64,000 nucleotides of DNA from Siphonodentalium dalli (GCA_032622095.1 CP136069.1:47780194-47844193); one strand, 5' to 3'; counted from the first letter of the stretch, positions 1 through 12,104 are shown. Made by a program: numbers and translations. The notes: generated by a model from the letters alone, not told the origin.

Positions 1-266
1 CCCATCGACACCACTTCAAGCAAAATTACAAGCACAGTTTGAAATGTCCTTCCAAAAGTTTCAACTAGGTGATAAACCATCTTTAACCCTTTCTATACTA
101 AAGGCTCATTGAAATGGGAAATCTTCAGATAATTATTTCAACATACGCCGTTTGTTGAACTTATCTGAACATTTCCCAACCAATTAACAGTAACCATTCA
201 ACACTTGTATTATCGTTTCGTATGTCTGTTGTCTGCTACTTTGTTTTATGAACTTCGCTCCCTATA
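1..266. repeat. degenerate dispersed repeat at left edge
   Basis: No gene is seen. A TTAACCCTTTCT-type start near 84 and a GTTTGTTGAAC word resemble a dispersed repeat seen again at about 19108-19290, 30157-30340 and 56109-56160. The match is short and partial, so extent and family are uncertain. Confidence 0.3.
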
Positions 267-279
267 GATGATACAATTT
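267..279. repeat. target-site duplication of LINE 1, 3' side
   Basis: GATGATACAATTT lies here next to the T-run (poly(A) of the minus-strand element) and again at 5211-5223 beyond the LINE 5' end. A 13-bp duplication fits target-primed reverse transcription. The last T residues could belong to the tail. Confidence 0.85.
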
Positions 280-688
280 TTTTTAAATTTTTTTTTTTTT
301 TTTTATTGGAATTAACATACATCAATGAAGGAATGTAAACATAAACAGAGGTACATATTATAATATATCAAGTGACATTCTTCCAATTCGCTCACATCTC
401 GCTCGCTTCATTTACACGTCTTTCGTACACCACATGCACTCCCAGTGACTGACATGTAAGTTGGAATTAATGGAATATATGTTCAAATTAATATATTACT
501 TCAGATTTTAAATATTTCAACTTTCTTCCTGTGTACGGCGTATCGGCACGACATCTAACCATAGACGTCATTGTGATATTGGCGGGGATATCGTATTTCC
601 GGTTAGAATAATTAAGTGAGTTTTCGAGTTGGTGAAGAGATCACTTCCAGGACACTCAAGTTGATTATTGTTGACTTGTGGGTATATG

Positions 689-1788
689 TTACACATGTAA
701 AGCCTTTTCTAAAAGGAACCAGTTTTTCGAAAATTCTTCTTGTTTCGATTGGCATCGTGCGGTATACTTCTCACATTGGTATCTATAATTCAACTCTTTG
801 AGGAAAACATTTAGCGATAAGTTAATTGGCTTGAATTTAGTCCTATATATGTATTGTTTAATCAGGAGCCATAGCATGTTAGTTGTAAAGTTTGGATCCG
901 TTGGTGAAGAGCCGAGAATCATTGTCGTTTGTTGGGCACAGAGATCAATGCTGTTAATTTTACCCCAATCGCTGAGTTCCTTAATGAATTTCTGAACGTG
1001 AACACAGTTCCAAAATATGTGGGAGATGTCTTCTGTCTCGCTTTTACATCTTTCGCATTTATCATCTTGTTGTAAATTGGACATTTTGAGAAACTTGTTG
1101 GTTGATAATATTCGTGAATTTATTCGGAATTGTAGCCATTGCAGCTTTGTGTCCGGCGTCGTGAGAAAGGGAAGTTTATCCAGTTTGCACCAATTAATTA
1201 TGTTGTCGGAAAATAACACTTGCCATTTTTTGTGTGCTACAGTAGAAGTTGGAATGTCGATTAAAATTTTATAAAAGTCTTGTCCTCCTCGACAGTTTTT
1301 AAGCAATTTAATGAAATTATTTGGTAAAAGGGGAGTGACTATTCGAGTTATAGGTTGTTGAAGTTTTTTTGCAAGTAATTTTATCTGATGTTGGATGTTA
1401 TTAAGAGTGATGAAGTTTGTATGTATGTTATAGATCCTTAGTAGATCGTCTCGTGTAAGAAAACATCCTGTATTGTCCAGCATATCGTTTAAAAAGATAA
1501 CCCCCTTTTCTCGCCAGGAGGTGAAATTTAATACTTTTCCGTATTGCTTTATATTTGGGTTATTCCATAACGTACATGCTGATAATTTGCGATTGTTTCT
1601 ATCTTTCTCTAGAAATTTTGTAAATGCCATCAGGACATCATGCCAAAAAGGGTTGGTTAATTTCTTTGCCTGTTTTTCTATGTAAGGGTAGTCATAAGTA
1701 AGGAACATAGGGTCATCAAATAAAGGTATATCTATTAAAGGCACGTGCGGCCTTAATTGTCGAAAATATTCATATTTGTTCCAAACAC
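689..1788 (-). pseudogene. LINE 1 ORF2 C-terminal part with zinc knuckle
   Basis: Reading on the minus strand, an open frame runs through VWNKYEYFRQLRPHVPL and on for about 365 codons to the stop at 689. Near its C-terminus lies CERCKSETEDISHIFWNC, a CxxC...H...C pattern typical of the zinc-binding region after LINE reverse transcriptases. An in-frame TAA near 1800 closes the frame upstream, where foreign sequence joins. The part therefore belongs to the same polyprotein as the RT at 2198-4966 but is separated from it by the insertion at about 1790-2200. It is not an independent gene. Confidence 0.85.
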
Positions 1789-1789
1789 C

Positions 1790-2200
1790 GTAAACAGAAA
1801 AACATTAAAACGCATACAGTTCCGTTCATATATACCATGACTATCGCGTACACAGCATGTTATCATAAAGACCTACTATATTTTACCCAAGCAAGAGCCT
1901 GATTGTGTTACAGAAGACAGCACAATGCTACTGGCTAATCACACATAAATGGCATAAACGCTCTTTATTAGTTCCATATCAGGTATTCACCAACAAAGAA
2001 CGCTCTTTATGTTTACCATCATAATATAAACAAACACCAGAAAAGTAACTTTTTATGCTTTTGTTTACATAACAATGGTCAAACATATGACCATAACATA
2101 CTGTTTATGCGATATATCTTATTTGTATACGGACAAAGTCTATCTACATTTTGATGTTCTTTCTGTTTGTGGCGGTTTTTGACGGGTGGATATATTTTCA
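1790..2200. mobile_element. ~0.4 kb AT-rich insertion inside LINE 1
   Basis: LINE coding similarity stops at about 2200 and resumes at about 1790. The segment between has no LINE frame, is AT-rich, and repeats the word AAAGAGCG. The pentamer CACCG occurs at both edges (1786-1790 and 2210-2214), and a CAAACAGAAA-like word occurs near both ends in opposite orientation. This suggests a small DNA element, but the boundaries are not proven. Confidence 0.5.
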
Positions 2201-4966
2201 CAGGATACCCACCGCCAAGGCCAACCGTGTCTTTAATGGAGTCCACTTGGCACTTTTTGTCACGAGGCGCCTAACCCAAGTTATTTTCATGGACATCATA
2301 AAATTATTAACATCAACCATTTTTAATCCGCCATTCTTATAATCCTGACATATAACTTTGCGTTTGATTCTATCACGCTTCGAGTTCCAAAGAAAATTAA
2401 AGAGCATTGTGTCAAGATTTTTCATAAAAACATTACCGGGATTTGGGAGAGCTACAAAAAGGTGTGTTAATTTTGGGAGTATTAGTGATTTTATCACAGT
2501 TATTCGACCAATGGGTGTAAGTAACCGGTGTTTCCATATTTCTATCAAACGTTTGACTTCAGCAAGTTTTTTATCATAATTTATATTCATTTTCTCAAGG
2601 TTTGTATCAAAGTGTATTCCAAGGAGATTGAAAGTACTATCGAATGTTAGTCCAAGGTCTGGGCACATAATATCTGTACGTTTCGTGTAAGATCAAATCC
2701 ACGACGCCTGACACTTGCTAGGGTTAATTTTTAGGCCTGAATAATCTGCAAATAAGTTTAAAACAGTATATACTTCCCTAAGACTTTCTTCGCTGCCGTC
2801 TAAGAAAAGCGTCGTGTCGTCTGCATACTGTGTAATTTTGTATTCTAAATTGCCGAGGTTGATACCTTTAATGCGGTCATTAGATTTTATCATAATAGCT
2901 AAGATTTCTGCGCATATCAACAAAATATACGGCGAGACTGGGTCACCCTGTCGACAGCCACGATGTAGTTTGAAACTCTGAGATATATGCCCATTTATTA
3001 AAATAGATGAGTTGATATTCGTATAAAATATAGAAATCCACCTTTTCATGTCATCTCCAAAATTGAAAAGGTTAAGGCATTTATGTATAAATTTCCATGA
3101 TACTGAATCAAAGGCCTTTTCAAAGTCTAGGAGGAGCAGTAACCCAGGTTTATCAGCCAATTTTGCCTTGTGAATAAGATCATAGGTAAGTCTAGTATTG
3201 TCTCCGATGTAGCGATTTTTTAAGAATCCCGTTTGATCCTCACTTATTATATCAGGTAGGACACGCTTTAATCTTTCAGCTATACATGAAGAAGCTAATT
3301 TGTAAGATATATTCAAGAGTGAAATTGGTCGCCAGTTTTTCAGATGATTTCTGTCTTTGTCTTTTTTGGGAATCAGAGTAATAAGTCCTTGTTTCTGGGT
3401 TATTGAAAGTTCCCCTTTATCAAAAGCTTCATTGAGTGATTCACATAGAATTTGGCCTAAGTCAATCCAAAAAAATTTCCAAAACTCATATGGGTATCCA
3501 TCTAGTCCACTGCATTTATCACTTTGTGATCGTTTCAGTGCACACGTCAGTTCAGTTAGAGTTATTGGCCCTTCTATGCTTTTGGCAGTGTCTTGTGACA
3601 ATACTGTATGGTCTTTTTCAAGAATAGCCTGAATATCAGATTTGTTTGTATTTTTTAATGCATATAAATTTTCGTAAAAACTTCTAGCTTCATGCATTAT
3701 GTCTGATTGATTGTCAATGTTTTTCCCGGTGGAGTCGGTGAGATTGCATAGAGTTTTCGATATAGAATTGCGTTTTTCAAGATTGAGGAAATATTTTGTT
3801 GGTTTTTCACCTTGTTCAATCCATTTGGCTCTTGATCTTACCATTGCCCCCCTTGTGTCTTCTTTTCTTATTTCGTAAAGGTCAGTGTCAATCTTTTGTA
3901 TTTTTTCCAGTAATTCGTCTTTATTTTCTGTATTTATGTCATCTTTATCTATTTCAATTTCGAGAAATATTTTAGATCTATTCAGTTCATTTTCTTTCAT
4001 CTTTCGGTCTCTCTTTCGTTTCGACGCAAAATGTATGGTCTCACCTCTAATATCGAGCAAAAGAGTATCTAAAAATAAACGTTTACTTGTTTTACATGTA
4101 ACTTGCGGTTTATTCGACTCATCGGTATATAGTTTATATCCATATCTTGATTTATTATTCTCTATTGTTGATTTTACCAGTTCGGCATATTTTTCATCAC
4201 GGAGTAAGGAGGTGTTAAATTTCCAAAAGCCACGACCTCTATCAATTGTACTTAGTTTAAGCGTAAGAGATATTATCGAGTGATCTGAGCGGTATCCAGG
4301 TAATATGTCGGTTCCTTCTCCAACTAAACTGAGTATATCCTCAGATATCATAAAGTAATCTAATCTAGCCATTTTTATGGGTGACTTTTTTCGCCATGTA
4401 TATCGTTGATTCTCCTTATTATTGATCCTCCAAGCGTCTACCAAATCTAGCCTGTCGACAAGGTCACCCACTGCCACTTTAGCTTGTGGATTGTTGATAT
4501 GTTTATAATTATAAGTGTCCATCGATTGGTCCTGAACCATATTCCAATCGCCACATATTACTATTTGGGTGTTACCGACATTAATAAGCTTAAGTTTTAA
4601 TTGTTTGTAGAAATCAGGATTATCTTCGTTTGGACCATATATATTAGCTATAGTCATTCTAAGTTTCTCAACAGTTACGTCAATAATTATGAAATTTCCA
4701 GAGTCATCTTTGATAGAATTGTGTATTTCGAAGTCAAGATTTTGATTGAATAAAATGGCCACACCGCGTGACTGAGATGAAAAAGAAGCCAATTCTGTTT
4801 TGAACCCCCATTCAGATGATATACATTTGTCCATTTCCTTTGTAAAGTGTGTGTCTTGTAAACAATAAATTGAGGCATTTTGCGTTCGGAGATATCGGAA
4901 TACGTCGCGGCGTTTTTCTGCACGATTCAAACCTCGGCAATTTGAAGACAATATTTTTATAGACAT
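2198..4966 (-). pseudogene. LINE 1 ORF2: AP endonuclease + reverse transcriptase, one nonsense codon
   Basis: The frame starts MSIKILSSNCRGLN, the usual first strand of an exonuclease-endonuclease-phosphatase fold. It continues through CLQDTH, NIYGPN, GDWN and SDHS, all conserved in APE endonucleases. The reverse transcriptase follows, with WRPISLLN, SEDQTGF, LLDFEKAFDS, GCRQGDPVSPY and the catalytic YADDTT. At 2693-2695 the frame meets TGA directly after CQASWI; the same frame then continues with SYTKRTDIMCPDLG to 2198. The TGA probably replaces a glycine GGA codon, since W-I-G-S is usual here, but that is an inference. Otherwise the copy is well preserved, indicating fairly recent insertion. 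Confidence 0.92.
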
Positions 4967-5210
4967 AATAACTTATCAGTATGCAGACATCCGGAACGTC
5001 GACACAGAAAAAAGACAACAAGATTAATTAATTCAGTCAATGAAGAACAATAATACATTGAGTCACTGGAATAAAGATCTACCTCACAAATCACGCACAC
5101 TGATACACACACATACTGCATATATAACAGAAACAAAACAAGTTTAATTATTTTCCGATGCGAAGGTACCATTACTGGTCTATGTGGGACCGCCCTGGTT
5201 TCGGTTCGCC

Positions 5211-5223
5211 GATGATACAATTT
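5211..5223. repeat. target-site duplication of LINE 1, 5' side
   Basis: GATGATACAATTT matches 267-279 exactly and marks the element's 5' edge. Confidence 0.85.
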
Positions 5224-5467
5224 AGTAGTTAAGTTGTTCCGGTCGCATGCCGGGTAGGGTGTCGGAGTGTAGTGTGCAGTTCCCTTCGCCCTTTATTTGT
5301 GTGACCACTGGTTGAATTTGATAATTAACAAAATACAATTTTAGTCGTTGATATACTATTCCAATATGTACTTGTTATACATGTAACTAATCAATATAGT
5401 GAATTTAGGGTTAAATATATATATTTCCAGGATAACATGCACCATGTGTATTACTTCATTTCCATAC

Positions 5468-5893
5468 CTTTAGGGTACGTTCATACCCTGGCAAGTTTGC
5501 ATGGTATATGGTTTGCAGGCATTTTGTCGTAGAAAACGATATGGTGCCATAATATGAACGGAAACAAGCACATAAAGTGCATCTGTGCCACAGCTAGCTA
5601 CGTGCGAAGTAAACTCTCTGTAGTTCCACTAGTAACGATGCTACCGGAATTTGCCTGTAAATATCATGCAATTATCTCGCAAGAATAAATAATGCAGGTA
5701 TTTGAAGGCAAATTCCAGTAGCACTGTTACAAGTGGAACTACATAAATGTTACTTCTCATGTCTTTCGCTTTGTTAAAGATGCGTGGTATGTGCACGTTC
5801 CTTTCATATTATGGCACCAAGTGGTTTTCTATGAAAAAATGCCCGCACACATATACCGTGCAAACTTGCCAGCGTACGCACGTACCCTTAAAT
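5468..5893. mobile_element. ~425-bp MITE with long imperfect inverted repeats
   Basis: The left end (TTTAGGGTACG, then CTGGCAAGTTTGCA, TGGTGCCATAATATGAA) is mirrored at the right end (TTCATATTATGGCACCA, TGCAAACTTGCCAG, CGTACCCTTAAA). Inverted similarity runs on through CCGGAATTTGCCTG and AGGCAAATTCCAG near the centre. It has no coding capacity. The target duplication is short and TA/TTA-rich, so the superfamily is unclear. Confidence 0.75.
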
Positions 5894-6420
5894 ACGTATT
5901 CATGGATAAAGACCATTTAAATGTAATATATTTTCCATATTATTATTATCATTTATAACATAACCAGCTTCAGAACGAGAACTGACATACAACACACCAT
6001 CCTTTTTATATTAAGTTATCCTTTAATTTATATCTATATTTTATTGTCGAAGTTTTAGAAGAAATAATTATTTTGCTAATACTGCAACAACAAAATGTCA
6101 ATATTTAATTGACATTTATTTATAAGTGTTGTTTGTTGTGTGTCACATTTGATTTTATCTGTTTTAATGGCACAAAGTAGAATGAATATTAAATTAGATG
6201 TTGACTGTTGTCGCAACTCAACAGGTCTGGAAAATCCCATTGATAGCTTTTGTAGTTATAACAGTTAAATGTGACAACTGTAAAACAATATTTTAGAATG
6301 ATATAAACAAAACTATCGCTGAGAGGTGTTATCTTGCTACTGCTTCAAAACACCCTATCGGCATTGCATGTATCAGATATATATATACTCAATCGTTATA
6401 TAATTTACCATCTATATATA
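5894..6420. other. no gene seen; AT-rich spacer
   Basis: AT-rich sequence without a supportable frame, RNA gene or repeat boundary. Confidence 0.5.
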
Positions 6421-6423
6421 CTT

Positions 6424-6600
6424 GAAGGGAGACTGTACCTAAATCCAGACAGTTGTGGGACCATCTCCGACTATATTCAATAGAACATATGCAACAAATG
6501 AATGAATGTGAGTCAGAAATCAGTGCAAAATTACACTGATGTTCTCTATGCACGATGTAAAACAACACAATAATTATAATGAAACTGAATATATCGCTTA
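6424..6600. mobile_element. degenerate copy of the AAGGGG-ACTGTAC MITE family
   Basis: It begins AAGGGAGACTGTACCTAAATC, close to the end sequences at 23656, 32630 and 45017. It passes directly to the reverse complement of the opposite half (GGGACCATCTCC, TGCAACAAATGAATGAA). The copy is rearranged or internally deleted and has no clean target-site duplication. Confidence 0.5.
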
Positions 6601-7405
6601 TGTCTTTTATTAATTTTCTATCTAATTATCAGGTTGTTATAAATGTATTTGTTTGGTTGTGAACGTGAGTGTATTTAACTCTAATTTTGACTAATATCAT
6701 TTTTTTTTATATCTTCTGTTGAGTATAGAATGAGGTGCCCCCAAAATGTTTTGGAATTAGATACATTGGAATCCCTGTAATTGTGCACCGTATACCCATC
6801 GGGCTCACCATTGTGTTATTAAACCTTAATACTGAATTGACCACGGGTATAAAATGATGATTATATTTACTAAATAACGGAGATAATCAAAAATTAAACA
6901 AAATTAAAACACAATTTTAAAGAGTGGTTTCTTCCAAATAAAAGTGACGTAGTTTATGTTGATTAAATAACGCTGGTATTCAGAATTAACATATATTGTA
7001 TTTATTTTGAAGATATTTAAAAGAGCGTTTTTCTCGAAGAAGTAATTTTAAAGAGCGATGTTGTGGGGGAATTTAATCCGGTCGTCCGTCCGTCCACCCG
7101 TGGACACAATTTCCCGTACCTGCTGAAAGTCTGAATTCACCATAACTTAGAGATTCAGTTATATTAGTAAATGTTCTAATAATAAGTTCATTTCAGTTCG
7201 TTTTTAATGTATTATCTGAACACTTCCCATCACTGAGTAACAATCCCTCTGCGTGTGTTATTGACTGTAGCTTCGCTGCTTTCTTATATTTCCTCATACA
7301 CCCCCCTCCAGACGAATGAATCGACGATACAATATATGCATGTACCTGTAGAACTGATAGGAGAATCCCTGCATTTAGTAAAAAGGTTAAATATATTTTT
7401 TTCAG
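6601..7405 (+). other. probable intron/intergenic DNA
   Basis: No exon upstream of 7406 could be recognised. A short GTCCGTCCGTCC tract lies near 7083. The polypyrimidine tract and AG at 7391-7405 form the acceptor of the next exon. Confidence 0.4.
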
Positions 7406-7556
7406 GTTTAACAATCTGGGGGTTCGTGTCGGCCTGCACTTTCATAGCGAAGCGGAAATTCTTTGGAAAATCCAAGTTTTCCATTCTGTTACAATTTATT
7501 CAGTATTGTGAAGATCAGCTTTCGAACGGCGCCTCATCGTCGCTCCCATCTATCAG
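7406..7556 (+). CDS. penultimate exon of an unrecognised gene (end of a membrane segment, basic cytosolic side)
   Basis: The acceptor ATATTTTTTTCAG precedes 7406 and the donor CAG|GTTTGT follows 7556. The 151-nt exon carries 2 nt, 49 codons and 2 nt. It encodes LTIWGFVSACTFIAKRKFFG and ends in an acidic, serine-rich stretch. The hydrophobic start followed by KRK looks like the inner end of a transmembrane helix begun in the previous exon. The 2-nt overhang is completed by the first base of the exon at 8589, in the frame that is open there, which supports the splice. I do not recognise the family. Earlier exons were not found and may lie left of the window, with LINE 1 then sitting in an intron. 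Confidence 0.6.
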
Positions 7557-8588
7557 GTTTGTGTCGATTGTGGCCTAGCGTTGGGAGATAATTTCTCAGA
7601 TAAACGTATGCTCTGTTGCGTTGGATATTCCGGGATTCGAGTTTGAAAACATTTTGTGAAAGAGCCGGCTTGTTTTCATATCCGACGCCTCAAGTATTCA
7701 ATGAATTATCGCCATTGTAATTCAATACATAAAGGAAGTATTTAAGTATTAAAAGTATTAAAAGAAACTGCACGAAATGCGGTTTCGGTCGGTATTACAT
7801 TCCATGAAGTGAGCCATCCTTTTTTCAGTGAACAAATATCCGATACTCGGAACAGCACCCAAACAACTTCGTGTCAACAGTATCTATACAGCGACGTATT
7901 TTATGCTTGCTGTCATGACGCTATGCTCCATTCAAAATTTGTTAACCAATCAGCGGCCGATGCTGGTGAATAGAAAACTAAATTTAGAAACTTTCGGCCA
8001 ATCAGAAGGCGTGTTTTTTTTTTTAGATAAATATTCAACTTGAATTACAATATGTCTTACACTACATGTTATCAGGGGGTCGGGAAAGTCTCTTGTCTGC
8101 TGAATTTGAGAAGATGGACACATTAAGCAACTGAAAGCATCCCAGAGTCGATAGACATCACAAACCCGGCTATTTTCTTCAAAATTAATTGTATTGATTA
8201 TAGGAAATTATCATTATATACGCTGAAAAGCAATCCAATTCCTTATACCGGTATATCGATGTGAAATTCAAGCTAAAATCTAGTTCTTCTTAATGGCAGT
8301 GGTAAAATGAAATTATACTGGTGTTTTTGTATTTTGAATATATATTTACAGTAAGTGATCTTTTATTTAAATTAAATATCAATTAAACTTTAAAAAACAG
8401 GTACAATGAACTACATTGTAACTTAATAGTAACTTGCAGAATATTGATATTATTGTGTTGTTTATTGTATAATTATGTGATATGTGTTATAGTCGGACAA
8501 AAGCTCTCGTATAGAACTTGCATTTATATAATGTTTTCCCTCCGACTTTTAAATAAACTATATCTTATTTTATCTTATCTCTAAACAG

Positions 8589-8871
8589 TCAGACGTCAGA
8601 TCCCTCGCGGACGTATCATCCAGAAAGACCAGTAACACAGCCCGTTAGACAGGTCATGGAGAAACCGCAAAAAACCGTAACCAGTGAAAAACCAACGAAA
8701 CCAGCAGAGAGAACTCCCCGGACGGCTCCCACCGAGAAAACACCAAGACAGATGCCGTCTGAGAAGTCTTCTCTGACACCCATAAACCGAGATAAACATA
8801 TGCAGAACATGATGTATGCCTACTCACCCGACGCTAATGTCCGAACAAGACGCGGTAGCACAATGCCGTAG
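8589..8871 (+). CDS. terminal exon of the same gene: Pro/Thr/Lys-rich tail
   Basis: The acceptor is TCTAAACAG at 8580-8588. One base completes the split serine codon, then 93 codons run to TAG at 8869-8871. The product is hydrophilic and rich in Pro, Thr, Glu and Lys, with spaced TSEKPTKP, TEKTPRQ and SEKSS phrases suggesting a disordered cytosolic tail with possible phosphosites. It ends MMYAYSPDANVRTRRGSTMP. The last codons and the stop fall in the first unit of the minisatellite that forms the following DNA, so the C-terminus appears to have been captured from the repeat. Function is unknown. Confidence 0.6.
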
Positions 8872-9560
8872 AGGGTCTACATCCGCTGGAAACTATCTAC
8901 ATCCACCGAAACGCGGAATTATAATGCCACAGTGTGTCCACACCCATTGAAACGCAGAACTATAATGGTAGAGTGTGTCTACGCCAACGTACATATACAA
9001 CGGCAACGTAGATATACATGCATGTAATTATACACCGTGTCTACGTTAAGTGGAACGTGGTATAGTACAATACATGAACTTGGATACTACAATGTTGTAT
9101 ACATGTATGGTGTCTACATCCTAGGCAATGCGGAAATACAATATCGTCGGCTGTCTACTTCAGCCGGAATACGGTACTGCAATGCCGTATAGAGTGTCCA
9201 CATGCAACCGGTGACACTCGGAACTGCAATACATGTATGGGTAATTATTTAAGGTGAAACGCGTTACTACAATAGGTATCGTAGTTTATCATCTGTAGCA
9301 GAGAAGCTACAATATTATCCCACGTGAAACTACCCCTATGGTACCGTTGAACTACAAAGACTTCAGCCTAATTGCTGCACTACAAATTGTAGTAAAATTC
9401 CATAGGGCGTCTATACTTAAGTGAAAACCATGTATTGTAATTCCGTAGTGTCTACGACCACCGAAATGAAGAAATAAATGACGTCAAGTAACTACGTAAG
9501 GCGAAACGCGGTATTGCCTCAGTTTATCTAATTCAACCAAAACGTCAGTATGTATTGCCG
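8845..9560. repeat. degenerate minisatellite in the 3' UTR, ~40-60-bp units
   Basis: Variants of ACGCGGTACTACAATGCCGT followed by GAGTGTCTACATCCACC recur about a dozen times (8848, 8930, 8950, 9050, 9110, 9170, 9220, 9260, 9500). Units vary in length and have diverged. The array starts inside the terminal exon. A GAAATAAATG near 9470 could serve as poly(A) signal. Confidence 0.65.
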
Positions 9561-10226
9561 TGCACACACCACATTATCGCATATACATGTATATATGATG
9601 GTGATGTACGTAACATGTGGGTATGGATGCTGAGCCTTTCTTGATAAGTTTGGTTAGCGAGTTTTGAGTTATTGTATGAGATTGCTGGTGCTTTGCATTA
9701 GGCATGCGTGATTGTCTGCTTTCATTACATCGGACTGCGACGGCTGAGTTAATTATGGCCGACAATATATACGATTGTTTCAATATCATATCGCTACTGC
9801 TGTGCAGTTAATTTTACGATAATTTTGATATCGATAAGTTTGATATCGATAATTGTGATATCGATTTTTTCTATTTTGTTTTCCTGAATCTCATTCACAC
9901 CCATGCTTAAGTGGTCCTGCTAATTTTTTATGATCCCGGTGGGTTTTGCTGACTTGCTATGAAACTGGTAGGTCAAAATGATGCTGTTAAGAAAATGTAC
10001 CGTTGGTGCCGTCATATAGTTGTCATTTGTGGGTGTTTGACTGTTATGAACAATTCGAATAAAAGAAAGCATTAAATACAGATATATTGTAAGATTAGTT
10101 TAATACTTTGCTGTGTTGGTAGCTGAAAACTGACCATAATTGAGATGACTATCCCTGTCGTTTTTCAGACACCAGCTACAATCAATAATGTTCCGTCATT
10201 GAGACACGCCCTTGATTACCTGAATA
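9561..10226. other. no gene seen; short TGATATCGATAA repeats
   Basis: Three tandem near-copies of a TGATATCGATAA word lie at about 9826-9866. The rest shows no coding or RNA signal I can support. Confidence 0.4.
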
Positions 10227-10230
10227 TTAA

Positions 10231-10624
10231 GAGGGAGGTAAATTGGTACCATTTGGATGGGGAATTCAGTGCTAATTTTCGGGGAAAGTTTACTGAAAAC
10301 GTTAAAAAGCGTAGGTGACCATATATCTTATTGGAATGGTTGCATGGATGCTTATTAGTGACAACACAGAGCAGAATTTGGATTTCTCGACCCAGTTTGG
10401 ATATTATTAGTAGGTCAACAGTACATGATTGTTTACAAATATTTCCATCAAAATTCAAATGTTACAAAATAAAATAAAAGATTCACTTCTCGTTGTCACT
10501 AAACATATGTTAACATTTTCCACCAAGACACGAAGCGATCTTCTACGCTTTGTAATTATTAAGTAATTTTTCCGGAAAATTAACACTGAATTGTCCATTC
10601 ATATGTTATCACTTTCCCTCCCTG
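10231..10624. mobile_element. TTAA-flanked MITE, family GAGGGAGGTAAA, copy 1
   Basis: TTAA at 10227-10230 and 10625-10628 flanks ends GAGGGAGGTAAATTGG and CTTTCCCTCCCTG. Inner arms share GAATTCAGTGCTAATTTTC and its complement. A second copy lies at 45809-46122. The TTAA duplication and TIRs resemble piggyBac-type MITEs; no transposase is present. Confidence 0.8.
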
Positions 10625-10639
10625 TTAATAAAATATTTT

Positions 10640-11395
10640 AAAATATATAAAAATAACCGTAATTTTTCTCAACAGCATATTTCCCCCACCAGCATCATAG
10701 CAATTCGGCAGGACCCACCAACATCATAGCACTTAGCCGGCCCACTTAACCAGGGGTGATTCAGCGTCGTCTGTGATAATCATGCTTTTAATAAATTAAT
10801 ATTTATATTAATTGTTTGCCTTAGTCAACTCCATTCACGGATGGGGAACAACATACAGTCATCTATCATAAACACACAACCTCACAATTAGTAAATTTCC
10901 CCTGATATGTTGCATGTTATCCACCGCTCACTACCTCTATTGACTGCATAAAGCCTGCCCAATAGACATTACGTGTATTACGGTCAACGTAGCTTTATTA
11001 GGTTGATACTACTTTCATGAGTAATTAGATATGCAAATTTCGCAGGAAACTAGGGATGTCAATCGGGCTAAATGACGTCATTGTGATTTTAGAACGTTTT
11101 TATCGTCCATAATTCACTGTTATTGATACAAAACTCGAAAAAGGATATAAGTTTTCGATCTAAAACATCCATAAATCGTCAGAACAAGATCGGCTTAGAA
11201 TAACTGAAAAACTCCAGCGAACTATTTCGCTCTAAGTTACTCACTTCGGTTTTCCCACGTCATAAAAGCTAATTAGTTTGCTTGACCTCATAAATGTAAG
11301 GGCGTCATCGAAGTAACGAATGAAGAACTTAGAAAATTACAGAATTCCCCACAAAAGCTTGTTTTTGCGATGGATAAATAAAACATGTAGATAAT
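10640..11395. other. no gene seen
   Basis: AT-rich DNA without convincing exons or repeat boundaries. Confidence 0.4.
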
Positions 11396-11399
11396 ACTG

Positions 11400-11600
11400 T
11401 CGCTTAAACAGTTTATGTCCACTCGGGGGGATTTGTCCAAGTCCCCCTCATGCACATAAACAGTTTAATCGTCGGCACTTGCTACATATTCTATATGTGT
11501 CTCAATAAAATAATTAAGTCCCCCTGACATATAAGATAAGTAATCCCCCCCCCTGACATAAAATATAAGTAAGTTCCCTTGACATGTCGCCTTGTATGAT
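11400..11600. repeat. hairpin followed by ~32-bp C-rich direct repeats
   Basis: GTTTATGT...GGGGGGA...TCCCCC...ACATAAAC (about 11410-11468) can fold. It is followed by three spaced repeats of AAGT(C/T)CCCCTGACATA, separated by ATAAGATAAGTAA-like spacers. Confidence 0.5.
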
Positions 11601-12104
11601 CTCAATAAACTTGACGCTGATTGACATGACATTTTGCACGCAAGAACAGTATCCTAAGATTGATGGTCATATACCATGTCGACTCCCCTGAGTGCTTGCA
11701 TGCTTGAGTGAGGAACATTTGTATGGACGTAGTGCTCAGTTCAAAAGGGTACAACACTAATTTTAAAGATGCATTTGAAGAACAAATGCGTGCTGCATTG
11801 GACCAATGCCATAGCAAGTTATAGTTCTGGTCATAACCGCATGCCATTGAAAGATTTAGAGGGAGCGTGTCCTCATTATAATGACTTGACACTGGACATA
11901 CATGTATGACGTTCAATGTCACTGCACACTCTTTTGCAGACTATGCACTCGGTCACGGGTGCCAAGTAATCAAGGAGATGTCCATCTGTCATTAGCCGAA
12001 AATTCTGAGATTTGAACACGACCAAGATATTATCTTCCCAAAGTGTCAATGTATTCTGATTATCATATCTAATCTATCAGTACAAAACTTTGGAACTTTT
12101 TGAT

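Larger units (their letters stand above)
280..5210 (-). mobile_element. LINE 1: APE-type non-LTR retrotransposon copy, ~4.9 kb
   Basis: The minus-strand element is bounded by a 13-bp target-site duplication. Its 3' end is the A-rich tail (T-run near 277-302) and its 5' end is at 5210. It codes for an apurinic endonuclease domain, a reverse transcriptase with YADD, and a C-terminal Cys/His knuckle. That domain order fits APE-encoding LINEs; Tx1/L1-like phrases such as WRPISLLN and SEDQTGF suggest that clade, though no phylogeny was run. Only about 244 bp precede the ORF2 start, so no ORF1 is present: the copy is 5'-truncated just above ORF2, or the family lacks ORF1. One premature stop and a ~0.4 kb insertion make it inactive. 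Confidence 0.9.

Noticed and set aside
3357-4283. Plus-strand frames of 60-130 codons
   Set aside because: Antisense shadows of the LINE 1 reverse transcriptase and endonuclease.
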